Assembly: GCA_036365145.1 (NCBI GenBank)
Contig: JAEOAD010000004.1
Coordinates: 48,204,001 to 48,268,000 of the forward strand
Length of the DNA: 64,000 bases
Reading direction: 5' to 3'
Source: Orientallactaga sibirica
Taxonomy: Eukaryota > Chordata > Mammalia > Rodentia > Dipodidae
Under the pieces are notes generated by a model. That model worked only from the letters and a program-made list of their open reading frames with translations, did no database searches and was not told the origin of the DNA. Positions within the stretch are counted from its first letter, which is position 1; the number at the start of each line of letters is the position of its first letter. The position numbers and the translations under genes are program-made. Shown here piece by piece: positions 51,201-61,321 of this stretch.

Positions 51201-54200
51201 CAGCTACCAAGTGAAGTCCAGCCAGACAATAATTGCTTGAGATGATTCAGACTGTGTTTTTGTTGAAGATTTCAGGGTATTATTATTAAGTCCCCCCAAA
51301 CAAGACAGAAGCATATTGTCAGGAGTGATGAATTGGGAGATCGACTTCACTGTAGTCACACCTCAGGCAAAATATTAATAATAATAATAAAATAACACCA
51401 TGCAGTTATTCATTTTCATCATTGAATGAGTGCCACTGTCTACAAAGACTTATGATAAGTGTTTTGAACCACTAACACTCCCAGGTAGCATTTAATATTA
51501 GTGGCTTGACAGAACGACCTCTGAAATTGGAAAACCAGTTACCTGGGAGAATCTGTCACCATGAGACAAATGAAGCAAAGCTTTAAAATGATACAACCAA
51601 AGATAAGAGATCAGATTTACCACCAATCACTCCAAGAATAACTTGATGAGGAAAATGTGTTGCTATGAAGACTCTGGAGATGCAGACACTGATTTGAATT
51701 AACCAAAAAAGACTCCAAAGACATGACCAGGTCAGTCTACAATGAAAGAATAGATACATGTGTAAAAAAAGCAAACATATTGGTTCATAAAATTAGTCAG
51801 GGCACCAGATATTACTTCTTTTGGGGGGGGGGGGATTGAAGTAGGGTCTCGCTCTAGCCCAGGCTGACCTGGAATTTACTATGTAGTCTCAGGCTGGCCC
51901 TGAACTCACAGCAAACATCCTACCTCTGTCTCATGAGTGCTGGGATTAAAGTTGTGTGCTACCACAGCAGACCAGATAGCCCTTCTTAGAGGAATCTTCC
52001 AAGTGTGACATATACGGTTCTCTAAGTTCTTTTTCAAAATGTTTTCACATGCTCTATATGATTTAAAAGTTTTAACAAAAGATTCTCACATTTCCCAGTG
52101 CATTAAATTTCACCAGGGAAAGTTCACCCTTGGAGATTTAAATAAATGCTGTAAAAGAAGGCATTTTGATATCTTGAATAAGAAAAATTGTTTTAATAGA
52201 GAAATGGGAAATTCAAGGTCAGGGCAATTTCTAATGTCTGGAGTAATTAAGAAGAAGCCATGTAGATTTTGTTCCCTGTCATTGTGCTTCCTCTTTTCCC
52301 CTTCTCTCTCAGCCTGACTTAGTTTGAAGAAAACACACTAGAGAGGCAGCTGCCACTTAGATGGAACACTCATGAGTACTTCAACCAGTATAGTTCTCAC
52401 TGGGTATAACTGTAGGCTCTCAAGAGTCCTGACTCTTTGTTTTGTTAGATATAGAAAATAAGAAGTGAGGGAATATTCAATTAGAAGCATAATCATGTAA
52501 AAATTTTTATAAAATAGAATTTAAGTAATGCTTGTCAATCTTTTTTAAGTCATATCAAGTGCCAGGAATCCTCGAATGGTTTGTTCTTGACCACCAGACC
52601 AACATTTAGTAATTTTCTATTTCTAGAAAATTTTCTATCCTAGAAAAGGATTTCAGAGAAATAGAACTTTCAAAGAGGAAGTAAGTAGAGTTTATCCATA
52701 TGGAATAAGGATTAAAAGGGATTTGGTAATATCAAAGTAAAACTAGATGAAGGAAATATTGTTGTTATAAAAATTAAAAAAAACATAATTTTTAGAAGAA
52801 CTGTATCTTTTCTAAATTTGTCAATTGGAAGGAGGAATGAACTATGAGACTTATTTCTTAGATTATCCCTTACTACTCTGAAGAATGAAATACATGGTAT
52901 GCCTTACATTTTGTTTTTTACTTTAGAAGAAGTTTTCTATAATGGCATAAATTATACACCCTATTCTTAAAAAGGTTGACACATTGTATTATGTAGCCTG
53001 ATATATGACTCAAAGTGGTGTTGAGGATTGTTTTAATGGCAGACCATTTTAGGATAGGTTCCTACAAAGTGTGAGTGATCTTAAAGTTCTGTGTCCTTCT
53101 AAACATTAATAAATCTGCTATATTATGTTCACTAACATCCAAGTTTAAGCTGACCTATTGGATAGTCTTGCTTTTAAAGCTGAGTAGACTTTAAAGCTAG
53201 ACTATGTTAGTGATCTCAAAAGCATTGGCTATTCCAAGTAGGAAACATAATTTTCTGAAATAAATTGATGCATTCAAGAGCAATGATTCTCTAAACTTCC
53301 AGTTAATCTTAAGGAAAGGGAATGTGCATATGAAAATATTTCCTTATATAATTTTAGATGACTTATTTATGAGCTACCAAAAGAATTGAATTTTGGAAAC
53401 CCAAAGGCACATTTAGCAAGTCATTAATCAGATAAACATTTCAAACTTAATTATGAAAGTGTCAATAGCTGTGAGCTAATTAGAACATTATCCTAAAGCA
53501 AAATATTAATTTCCTATTTATTCTGCTACTCTGGCTATGATAGAATAGAATAAGCACATGTCATTGAACAACTAAAAAACAAAATGATTTTTTTTTCAAT
53601 GTAGGGTTTCACCCTAGCTCAGGCTGACCTGGAACTCATTCTGTAGAACCAAGCTAGCCTTGAACTCAGCAATCCTTCTACTTCTGCCTACCGAGTGCTG
53701 AGATTAAAAGCATGCACCACCACACCCAACACCAAAACGAATTTTTAGAGCTGATTTTATGTGTTCAAAACTGTCATGTCATGCCAATGGTAGAGAAATT
53801 GGAGCCAGGCTGACCTGTGCAGAGTGATCGAGAATTTATCCATCCGACTGACAGTGTAGCTCAGGACAGCTGTTACCATGACATACCAGACGCAGGATGA
53901 GCCCATTGCATGGCCAGATGGACTTCCTGCAACAAGTATCATTCATTCAAAAGGTGGTTAATTGAGTATCAAGATCAGAAATGGGACACTAGGGCTGTTG
54001 AGGTTGCTCAGTGGTCAAGGTGTTTGCCCACGAAATCTAATGACCCAGGTTCAATTCCCCAGTATCCACATAATGCCAGATGCACAAAGTGGTGTATGCA
54101 TCTGGAGTTTGTTTGCAGTGGCAAGAGGCCCTGGCACACCTATACTCTCTCTCTCTCTCTCTTTCTAACTCTATCTCTCTGCTTGCAAATAAATAAAATA

Positions 54201-57200
54201 CTTCAAATTAAAGAAAAAGAAATGGGGGCTGGAGAAATGGCTTAGTGGTTAAGGCGCTTGCCTGTGAAGACTAAGGACATAAGCTCAATTCCTCAGTACC
54301 CATGTAAGCCAGATGCACAAGGTGATGCATGTGTCCAGAATTTGTTTGCAGTGGCTAGAGGCCCTGGCATGCCCATTCTCTCTCTACTCTGTCTGCCTCC
54401 TTCTCTCTTTCTCTCAAATAAATAAATAAATAAAATATTTTTAAAAGAAACGGAACACTAAAATGACATATTTGCTATGAAAATTTTAATTCAGAAAAAA
54501 TCTAAATTGCACAAGCTATATGTAGTTTACAAATGGATAAAAGTAAGGAAAACTGAGTCAAATATATCATTTCAAGAATATATATCATTTCAAGAAACTT
54601 TTTCAAAGAGAAAAATAGCAGAGAGAAGGGGAGGAAGGGATAAAGGAAGGAAAACAATAGAGACATAGTCAAAAATACTCTAAATCTCTGATTTTTCTTC
54701 TTTATACCCAGAACATCCTAGATTCTTGACCATTCTTCGTAATATGGATAATAATGATTACTCGTGTGTTAAATATAGTGAATGTGACCTTCAAGGCAAT
54801 TCTACATGGCTCTGATATAGTATGGCCCCCAAAAGACTATTCCTGATTGTCAAGAATGTACAACGTACATAATGAATCATAACTTGAATTCTGTAACAAA
54901 AATGTATTTAAAAGAATCTTTTCTCCAGATTTTCAAGCTGATTAATTCAAGTATGATTAAGAACTTGGGAAGTTGTAGCAAAATTTGACATAATCTCATT
55001 CATTCTTCATATATAATTATTTTCAATTGACAAGAAAATTAAAGGACTTATATTAGACCTGTCTTGAATTCATTTATTTTCCATGAGCTGAAAATTCAAA
55101 CTCTAAAGGCTGTTGTGACTGTGCCTGTGGCTTACTGATCATGCAAGCAGCTGCTTGCTCATGTTGTGACCACTACAGTGAGAGCCTTCCAGTGGAGAAT
55201 ATACAAGGTATTAATCCTGGCACAAAAGGCTTGTGTCCAGGTAGTCTTTCTAGGAACAGAATGCCTTTCACATATTGCTAGTTTTATTTATTTATTTATT
55301 TATTTATTTTTGTTTTGTTTTTGGTTTTTCGAGGTAGGGTTTCAGTCTGGTCCAGGCTGACTTGGAATTAGCTATGTAGTCTCAGGGTGGCCTCAAACTC
55401 ACTGTGATCCTCCTACCTCTGCTTCCCAAGTGCTGGGATTAAAGGTGTGCACCACAACTCCCAGGTTATCTTTTGTTTTTTTTTTGAGGTAGGGTTTCAC
55501 TCTAGCCCAGGTTGACCTGGAATTCACTATGTAGTCTCAGGCTAGCCTTGAACTCATGGCAATTCTCTTACCTCTGCCCTCCTAGTGCTGGAATCAAAGG
55601 CATGCGCCACCATGCCGAGCCACTAGTTTTATTTTTAATCACTGTACTTTGGTGTTTCCCCTGATTTCTAACCCATTAGATATTCATTAAGGTTAAAAAA
55701 ATGACTTTCTTGTTAAACATAAACGCACCTATTTTTTATTTGTAGTAATATCCTCCTTATCTCATTCATTCTCTTTCTCACTTATTCTGTTTCTTTCAAA
55801 GATAGACCAGAATAGCATAGCATTTCAGTTGTGTCCAAGGTTATCCATTCATGCCATCTATTCATGTATCTGTTTATCATGTACTGGTTTCTCAGAGATA
55901 AAATACACTTAATCCCTGCCCTGATGGGACACATAGTCTAGGGAGCCAGATATATGAAGCATTAATTATGGTATGTTAAATAACACGACAGATGTGTATA
56001 TACTTTTATGGGAACACAAAAGGCATTCAGACAATTCATTAGGAACTTACATATTTATAGTTTGTTTTAAAGGAATGCCAAATAGAATTTTTTATGGGGC
56101 ACAACATAATGTCATCTGTATACACTAAAATAACATGTGATTTTCCTCTCCATCTATTTTCAAAAATTACTTCTTATACTCTTCAGTTCAACTTCCACAG
56201 AAAAGATACTGCATTTATACAGAATCTTATTATTGAAAGGAAGCCTACTTATATACCATACATATAAGAAAAATAAAGAAATAAGTTCTAAAGAAATTGT
56301 TCTAGGATTAGAGTTAGTCATTATTGGCAGTAATAATACTGAGAATTCCTTACCTCTCATACAAATCATCTTTTCTTCCTTTACTCGTGAGATTCTCAGA
56401 AGGCCTATAACCATGAAGTTGCTTAGCAGCAGATAAATCAACATTTTTGGATCTTAATATAGTTCCTTGGGAATTTGTCTTTTTTTTAAAATGGGTTTTA
56501 GAATCAGACCATTCCATTCTTTCAAAGAGTAAATACCCAAATATAAAATTATTTGGGAAGTATTCTCCCCTTCACAAAATAATTGAATAGAATTTTGTTT
56601 TTCTTACAGTTTATTACCCTTCTCATTCGCAGTTTTGATGTTTAGGAATATAAGCACTCTCATCCATGACATCTGCTTTGACGGTCTGTACATCACATTT
56701 GTTAACTGGATGGGAACCATGCATAAACACTGTGGAATAGCTTCAGTGATTTAAGGCTATTTTCATTGCTTACCTGGGCCTGTTTCACATGTAGTAGGAA
56801 ACTGTTCAAGACATGGGCTTGAGTGATTTGGGTAAATCTGAGTTTCTTGGATCCACCAGTAAGGACGATGACCAAATAATATCCTGCATTTAAAGACATA
56901 AATTTCATACATACTTAAATCTAAGACTATTAAATAATTGGGGATTAGATAGTCTCCTATGAAAATGACTCAGGTCAATGGAGAAAGCTCATATTTTCGG
57001 ACGCTGAAAGTAAGTGGGCTCCAGCCTCTCCTCCTCAATAGAGGGTGATGATATTTGGTGTTTTGCCATGCTCTCACAAACACGCTATGGGTATTAGAGC
57101 CATCAATATGTTCATTATTGTTCTGCTTGTTTAACTAACTTCTCATTCAGTCACAGGTTTGTGTCCCAAGGTTTCTGAACTCCATTTATAAGTCAGTCAA

Positions 57201-57933
57201 AACGCACATTTCTATGCTTTTTGTAAATTCTACTATGGACCCAGTGTTCCAAAGTAACTGATATATGTGAAAGTTTTTCAAAGTCCAACTATACATCTTA
57301 AATTTGATCACTAAGCCAAAGATACAAATTTAAAAATAAGTTTTAGCATCTCAAACACACCTTCCAAGGCTCAGGGTCCACTGTGGAAGAGGGGGCAAAA
57401 AGAACGTAAGAGCCAAAGGAAGAGTAGGACTCCTTACAATGTGCTCCTCCAGACACAAAATGGCCTGGATACCCATGACCTCAAAGTGCCTGACACCACC
57501 TACACAAGAGCATCATAATAGGAGGAAAAGATCATGACATCAAACTGAAAAGAGAGACTGATTGAGAGGGGGAGGGGATATGATGGAGAGTGAAGTTTCA
57601 AAGGGGAAAGTGGGGGGAGGGAGGGAAGTACAATGGGATATTGTCTACAAATAAAGAAGTTGTCAATAAAAAAAATAAAAGTTTTAGAAGAAATGAAACA
57701 AAACCAAAGCCTTACCATTTAAATATAAGATTGAACCAATCCCCAATGACTGCTACCCATATCATCTTGGTTCCAACTGGCTGATTGAGTTGAAACCAAA
57801 GTGGAAAATAAATAGAAAAGATATTCCTGGGATCTCCAACACTGGACATAAAATTTAGAAAGTCGTAGTAAGCTCGGTAGTCCTTCTGCAAATGCTGAAT
57901 AATGAGCACTCCGTTCCTGTGAAGGAAATCCAT
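46992..57933 (-). CDS. G6PC2: G6PC2 (islet-specific glucose-6-phosphatase catalytic subunit-related protein); gene-level entry
   Basis: Minus-strand join of 57933-57716, 56883-56774, 53926-53815, one copy of exon 4 (48970-48855 or its duplicate 51736-51621) and 47503-46992. The total is 1068 nt, or 355 codons plus TAG, the same length as human G6PC2. The protein is a polytopic ER membrane enzyme of the PAP2/glucose-6-phosphatase family in pancreatic beta cells. It opposes glucokinase by hydrolysing glucose-6-phosphate and is a type 1 diabetes autoantigen. Active-site residues are all present: Lys72-x6-Arg79-Pro, PSGH (His115), and Arg168 with nucleophile His174 in SRxxxxxH. The C-terminus Lys-Lys-Ile-Asp fits a KKxx ER-retrieval signal. 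A 2.77-kb tandem duplication doubles exon 4. G6pc2 is known to be a pseudogene in rat; the coding exons here are open. Confidence 0.96.
47618..47648. repeat. (TG)n microsatellite in G6PC2 intron 4
   Basis: About 15 TG units on the +, i.e. CA in the transcript, about 115 nt upstream of the exon 5 acceptor. Confidence 0.97.
47726..47965 (+). mobile_element. tRNA-derived SINE with (CTGT)n
   Basis: Head ggctggagagatggcccagt; a CTGT run at 47874-47906 replaces part of the CT-rich tail; AAATAAATAAATAAAA end. Confidence 0.9.
47981..48265 (+). mobile_element. tRNA-derived SINE with (CA)n
   Basis: Keeps exact pol III promoter boxes: TGGCTTAGTGG at 47996-48006 and GGTTCGATTCC at 48040-48050. A CA run spans 48182-48231. 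Its tail ends about 30 bp from the left duplication breakpoint. Confidence 0.92.
48855..48970 (-). CDS. G6PC2: G6PC2 exon 4, downstream copy (4A) within the tandem duplication
   Basis: Identical in its 116 coding nt and both splice sites to the copy at 51621-51736. It sits 1.35 kb upstream of exon 5, the ancestral intron 4 arrangement. Only one exon 4 can be used for a full-length product. If both are retained, the join puts G next to ACTGA and reads GAC TGA, a stop at codon 187. Which copy is spliced in cannot be told from the sequence. Confidence 0.9.
49050..49200 (-). mobile_element. B1-like SINE (copy A of the duplication)
   Basis: Antisense body from gaagtagggtctcgctctag to gctaccacagcagacc. 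Its counterpart is at 51835-51975. Confidence 0.88.
50810..50962 (-). mobile_element. B1-like SINE (copy A of the duplication)
   Basis: Antisense body from ttttttttcaatgtagggtt to gcaccaccacacccaac. Its counterpart is at 53588-53735. Confidence 0.88.
51038..51062 (-). pseudogene. G6PC2: Orphan 25-nt tail of G6PC2 exon 3 with splice donor
   Basis: The duplicated 3' end of exon 3 (AGAATT...CTGCACAG on the minus strand, up to the junction at 51062) followed by its intact GTCAGC donor. It has no exon body or acceptor because the breakpoint lies inside exon 3. It could only act as a decoy donor or part of a cryptic exon. Confidence 0.9.
51621..51736 (-). CDS. G6PC2: G6PC2 exon 4, upstream copy (4B) within the tandem duplication
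   Basis: The 116 nt encode Arg147 to the first base of codon 186 ([20 protein letters not shown] then [20 protein letters not shown]). The exon carries Arg168 and the nucleophile His174. The acceptor (TTTCATTGTAG) and donor (GTAAATC) are the same as in the second copy and the exon bodies are identical. In transcription order this is the first exon 4 met after exon 3, at the ancestral intron 3 distance of 2.08 kb. Confidence 0.9.
51835..51975 (-). mobile_element. B1-like SINE (copy B of the duplication)
   Basis: The same insertion as 49050-49200. Its left edge carries a run of 12 G instead of 3. Confidence 0.88.
53588..53735 (-). mobile_element. B1-like SINE (copy B of the duplication)
   Basis: The same insertion as 50810-50962, located 80 bp from the complete exon 3. 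Confidence 0.88.
53815..53926 (-). CDS. G6PC2: G6PC2 exon 3 (PSGH motif), the only complete copy
   Basis: This 112-nt exon runs from Gly110 to two bases of Arg147. It encodes [20 protein letters not shown] then [16 protein letters not shown], including the PSGH signature with catalytic His115 and one membrane span. The acceptor is TTGTTGCAG and the donor GTCAGC. The last 25 nt, from 53839 down to 53815, lie inside the tandem duplication, and a copy of those 25 nt is stranded at 51038-51062. Confidence 0.96.
53991..54205 (+). mobile_element. tRNA-derived SINE
   Basis: Head agggctgttgaggttgctca, B-box-like ggttcaattcc, AAATAAATAAAATA tail. Starts 65 bp upstream of G6PC2 exon 3, antisense to the gene. 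Confidence 0.88.
54225..54442 (+). mobile_element. tRNA-derived SINE
   Basis: Head ggggctggagaaatggctta, inserted next to the tail of the preceding copy in the same orientation. Confidence 0.9.
55282..55620 (-). mobile_element. Two tandem B1-like SINEs
   Basis: Copies at 55311-55465 and 55472-55620, preceded by (TTTA)n. The flanks ctagttttattt (55279) and ctagttttattt (55623) look like a single target-site duplication around the pair. Confidence 0.9.
56774..56883 (-). CDS. G6PC2: G6PC2 exon 2
   Basis: This 110-nt exon has the same length as exon 2 of the paralogue G6PC1. It encodes from Trp73 to the first base of Gly110 ([20 protein letters not shown] then [17 protein letters not shown]). 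It contains Arg79-Pro80 of the phosphatase motif and an Asn-His-Ser sequon in the lumenal loop. The acceptor is a CAG immediately before GATATTA, and the donor is GTAAGC. The longer open frame here is in a different phase and is not the protein. Confidence 0.95.
56884..57715 (-). other. G6PC2: G6PC2 intron 1
   Basis: 0.83 kb. 56884-57360 holds nothing recognised. The remainder is an antisense L1-tail-like repeat that stops about 25 bp from the exon 1 donor. Confidence 0.85.
57361..57685 (+). mobile_element. L1 3'-end fragment in G6PC2 intron 1
   Basis: Reverse complement of the start of the copies at 6.3 and 35.4 kb (accctgag/ctcagggtcc, tgacatcaaactgaaaagag, agttgtcaataaaaaaaata). Its poly(A) end stops about 30 bp from the exon 1 donor. 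Confidence 0.8.
57716..57933 (-). CDS. G6PC2: G6PC2 exon 1 (start codon)
   Basis: The 218 coding nt encode residues 1-72 and two bases of Trp73. The ATG is at 57933-57931 and opens [20 protein letters not shown], the conserved lumenal N-terminus of this family. The first membrane segment lies around residues 30-47 ([15 protein letters not shown]) and a second around 54-72 ([18 protein letters not shown]). The donor is GTAAG at 57715-57711. Lys72 begins the Kx6RP phosphatase motif, which is completed in exon 2. The start is fixed by homology and by the TATA box 63 bp upstream. Confidence 0.97.
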
Positions 57934-57995
57934 CTTGAAAAAGACACAGTTCTAAACATGAGGCAAGTGGAGCTGGAGCTCACTGAGTCCACCGT

Positions 57996-58002
57996 TTTTA
58001 TA
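57996..58002 (-). promoter_or_regulatory. G6PC2: G6PC2 TATA box
   Basis: TATAAAA on the minus strand, 63 bp upstream of the ATG. A start site about 25-30 bp downstream would give a 5' UTR of roughly 35-40 nt, consistent with the short leader and TATA-type promoter known for this gene in mouse and human. Confidence 0.75.
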
Positions 58003-58240
58003 CAGTCCCATTGCGGTGTGTTGAGCCATTACTGTTGACATGTGACCCTGACCATCTGTGGAGAAAGCACATCAGTCCTCCTCATAGGGTTGATTTTAAT
58101 TGGTGGAAAAGAGGTGAAGTACATGCTGATCTGAGGCAATTTGAGAGGAAATTTGGATAGCAGCACAATGAATTTCTTATGCAACCTCCCTTTGGTGTGA
58201 ACAGTTGGATCATATTTGCTTTTATTTTTTTTCACAGTTC
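58003..58240 (-). promoter_or_regulatory. G6PC2: G6PC2 proximal promoter region
   Basis: Repeat-free DNA upstream of the TATA box. By eye it holds a TGTTGAC forkhead-like core at 58033-58039, E-boxes CATGTG (58039-58044) and CATCTG (58053-58058), a TAAT homeodomain core with an inverted CCAAT (58097-58103), and TGCTGA, a half Maf site (58124-58129). Published work on mouse G6pc2 names FOXA2, NeuroD-type E-box, Pax6/Pdx1 and MafA input; assigning these particular sites is inference. Confidence 0.5.
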
Positions 58241-60640
58241 ATTTCCTTCAAGGGCAGACATTAGCAATTTCTGTGCTTAGCTAGAAGATGGCACAAATAA
58301 TTACTGCTTGTCGGAAGCCGTGCATTTTAATTTAAGGCACACTAGGGTTCTCTATTTTACTTGGTCTTTGAGAGACATGGTCAAGTAAATATTTTGGCAC
58401 GAAAAATTTATATGATGTGACAGATTATTTTCTGACCATATGCTATTAAACAACCATATTTTGATATGTCTTTATTATTCAAGAAAAATAGAAAAAATGG
58501 AACAAGAGAAGGTATGGAATATATGAAATCTGGACGGAAATGTGTCATTTTGTTTTTGACCGTGAGGTTAAAAAAAAAACAAACAGAAATAAAGTCAATT
58601 GAGTAGTAGAAGTTGTCAGAACGGAGCTCCTGTTGGTTTCTGTTTGTTTTGTTTTTAATTGACTGGAGAATCAATCAAGAGGATTGGAGAGCTGTTCTCA
58701 TGACAAAGATTGAAATGGACTATAAAGGGCTTCCCACAAGTCAGGTGACTGGTTTGTTCAGCAGATGGACCTGGGGAACAAGCAAACAAATAGGTAAATT
58801 GGAGGTGACCAGAGTGCAGCCCAGAGAACTAAGAACCCCGAGTGTGATGCTGGTTCTGTCTGGGAAGGTCAGTGGGAGGCCATAAAAGCCTACTAGGTGC
58901 TGAGGGTGCAATTGGATTAAATTGGATTGTTATCTCCCTGTTTAGAGTGTTGTTTTTGCTAAGCATGGCCGGCTTTACTCGAAACCTTCTTCACTGGCTA
59001 CACATTTCACTTTGAACTTCTCTTGGAGTTGCCCATCATTTTACAGCATGATTGTTACAGGCATCCAGTGCCTACAGGGTACCTTCCTGGAAGAAATGCA
59101 TTGAATGACCGTTAACAATCCTTTGGCAGAGTTTTTTAAAATGCCACTCCTTTGTCTCATCACAGATCTGTTAAATTTCTGGTGGTGACCAGGGCCTTAG
59201 TATTGGACAAATGCCCAAATGATCCCCATACAGAATCTGGGTTTAAAATCACTGTGCTAAAATGATTCAGATGAGACATTATCCCTGGCTAATCAGTCTT
59301 TGCTTTTGGCATTTTGGTTTTGCATATTCAGGTTCTAACAATTCCCATAATCTCTTTAATGAGCCATGAGAAAAGACATAACTTTCTTTTATTCTTTTTC
59401 TAAGAAGTATTTGAGCTACATAATTCATAATATTCATTCTCTTCAGAAGTGTCTTGTCCTTAAATTAGGATGTGAATGATATCAAATACATTTTGTCTTA
59501 CAATTAAAAATTAAACTTTGTGCTCATTCAACACTTCAGAGGCTGTGGACTGTGATGAAGTCGACTGCACATTAGCTTTTCATCATAGGCAGTTAATTTA
59601 TAAAGACTGTCTCCAGAGAACTCTCTAGTTCTGGAGATTGTGAGATAATTAACTGAAGCAAAAGCACCTTGATCTCTTTTTTTCCCCTTTCACAGAACCT
59701 GTTAAATCTTTTTGTTCCATCACTGTTCATCAGGTCTTTCATGTCTTAGTTTCTAGGCACTTTTTCTGCATTATCTTCTCTGACCAGATCCTCATGTCTC
59801 CTCTGACAAATCTTCTTTTCTTTTAGGACGTTGTATTTATTTGCTAAGACTACCATGACAGCAGTGTCAGACTGAGTGGCTGAAACAACAAAAAGGGCTT
59901 TCTCAGAGTTGTGGAGGGTAGAAGTCTGACATCAAACTCTCTACACGGTTAGTTTACACTGAGGCCTCTCCTTGTGGCTTCCCTCTCGTGCTCCCCTCTT
60001 CTTGGAAGGATATCAGTCATACTGGGTGATAGCCAACCATAATGGCTTCACTTTAACTTAATCTAACCTTTTTGAAGGTTTTGTTTCTAAACAAGGTTGC
60101 ATTCTGAGATGCCAAGCTTAAGACCACATTAGGTCACTTTTGGGAAGACATGGTTCAGCTCCTCATACTCTGAAGCTGTGTTGGCAATTGTACATTTTCT
60201 TTGAGCTTGCTTCATCTCCTCCTGCTTTATTGGAGAATAAGCTCCATTTAACAAGGGTTCACATCTGCTTTATGTCCCAGCTGTGAGTCCCTAGAACAGG
60301 CCTGTTTAGGGGCTGATGTCCTTCAAAGCTACAAAGCTCGTGTAGGCTCCTGAAATGACAGTTGTAGAAAATATTAATAATTTTATATTTTTATTAAAAA
60401 GAGGCCTCTAATATTACAGCAGCTTTATATCCTGCAAAACCTGGAACTCTGGACCAACTATAGTTATTATTATGTTTATTATTATTATTATATTTATTAT
60501 TATTATAATGATTATTAAAGAAAAACCAATATGCGTGCTAACATAAAGAGGCTATGTTTTAAAAATGCATGTCATTTATTTACTCCAAATTAAAAATATA
60601 TTTTTCCATTGTTATGAAATAGCCAGACCAAGGAAGCTTT
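58241..60640. other. Upstream flank of G6PC2, largely single-copy
   Basis: AT-rich DNA without genes. In human the next gene beyond G6PC2 is SPC25; none of its exons is recognised here. One ancient LTR-like repeat (59.83-60.18 kb) and a (TTA)n run near 60.48 kb are the only elements seen. Confidence 0.7.
59825..60185 (+). mobile_element. Ancient LTR-like repeat (possibly MaLR/MLT1)
   Basis: Diverged wording tatttgctaagactaccatg, ctcagagttgtggagggtag, tcttggaaggatatcagtca, ttgcattctgagatgcc resembles widely distributed eutherian LTRs. The family is uncertain. Confidence 0.4.
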
Positions 60641-60643
60641 CTT

Positions 60644-60806
60644 TTATTTTTTTTTCTTTCATTTTCGATGTAGGGTTTCTCTCTAGCTCAAGTTCAGGCT
60701 GACCTGGAATTCACTATGTAGTCTTAGGGTGGCCTCGAACTCATGATCCTCCTACCTCTGCCTCCTGAATGCTGGGATTAAAGGTGTGCGCCACCACACC
60801 CGGCCC
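60644..60806 (-). mobile_element. B1-like SINE
   Basis: Near-consensus antisense copy flanked by aaggaagctttctt on both sides (target-site duplication). Confidence 0.95.
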
Positions 60807-60925
60807 CTAAGGAAGCTTTCTTAATATGTAGAAGAATGTATATAATGTTTATCTAAGAAAGCAGTATGTATATACATATCTGATTATGTTTGAAGAGAAT
60901 AGAAGAATAAAAACAGTAATTAAAG

Positions 60926-61075
60926 GTGGTGCACATCTTTAATCCCAGCACTTGGGAGGCAGAGGTAGGAGGACTGCCACAGGTTTGAGGCCACCTTGAG
61001 ACTACATAGTGAATTCCAGGTCAGCCTGGGCTACAGTGAGACCTTACCTTGAAAAAAACCAACAAAACAAATCAA
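60926..61075 (+). mobile_element. B1-like SINE, slightly 5'-truncated
   Basis: Starts ggtggtgcacatctttaatc; A-rich tail with CAAA units. Inverted relative to the B1 120 bp to its left. Confidence 0.9.
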
Positions 61076-61321
61076 ACAAATACAAAAGAGTAATCTTGCA
61101 AGGGGAACATAAAGAAAGGAAGAAAATAGAGGGAATATACACTGGACTTTGAATATACATATTTGATAGACTGACTTTGAAACCATGTAAGTATTTTATA
61201 TAATTATGAAACAAAAGTCAAATTAAAAGAAATTTGTGCGTTTTTTAAAAGAAACAGAACAAACTTGACCTCTCATACTGGTGTACAGTTTTTCAGCATT
61301 TATATTCCTTACTATTGGGGC

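Larger units (their letters stand above)
51063..53839. repeat. Tandem duplication unit B (2777 bp) inside G6PC2
   Basis: The partner of unit A. The 10-bp length difference is mostly a G-run of 12 instead of 3 at 51823-51834, at the edge of a B1, plus single-base indels near 51366, 52356, 52780, 53161 and 53440. It carries exon 4B and the two matching B1 copies (51835-51975 and 53588-53735), and runs straight into the complete exon 3. Confidence 0.95.
53927..56773 (-). other. G6PC2: G6PC2 intron 2
   Basis: 2.85 kb. It holds two tandem tRNA-derived SINEs (53.99-54.44 kb) and two tandem B1s (55.31-55.62 kb). 54441-55280 and 55623-56773 are AT-rich with no recognisable element. Confidence 0.85.
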
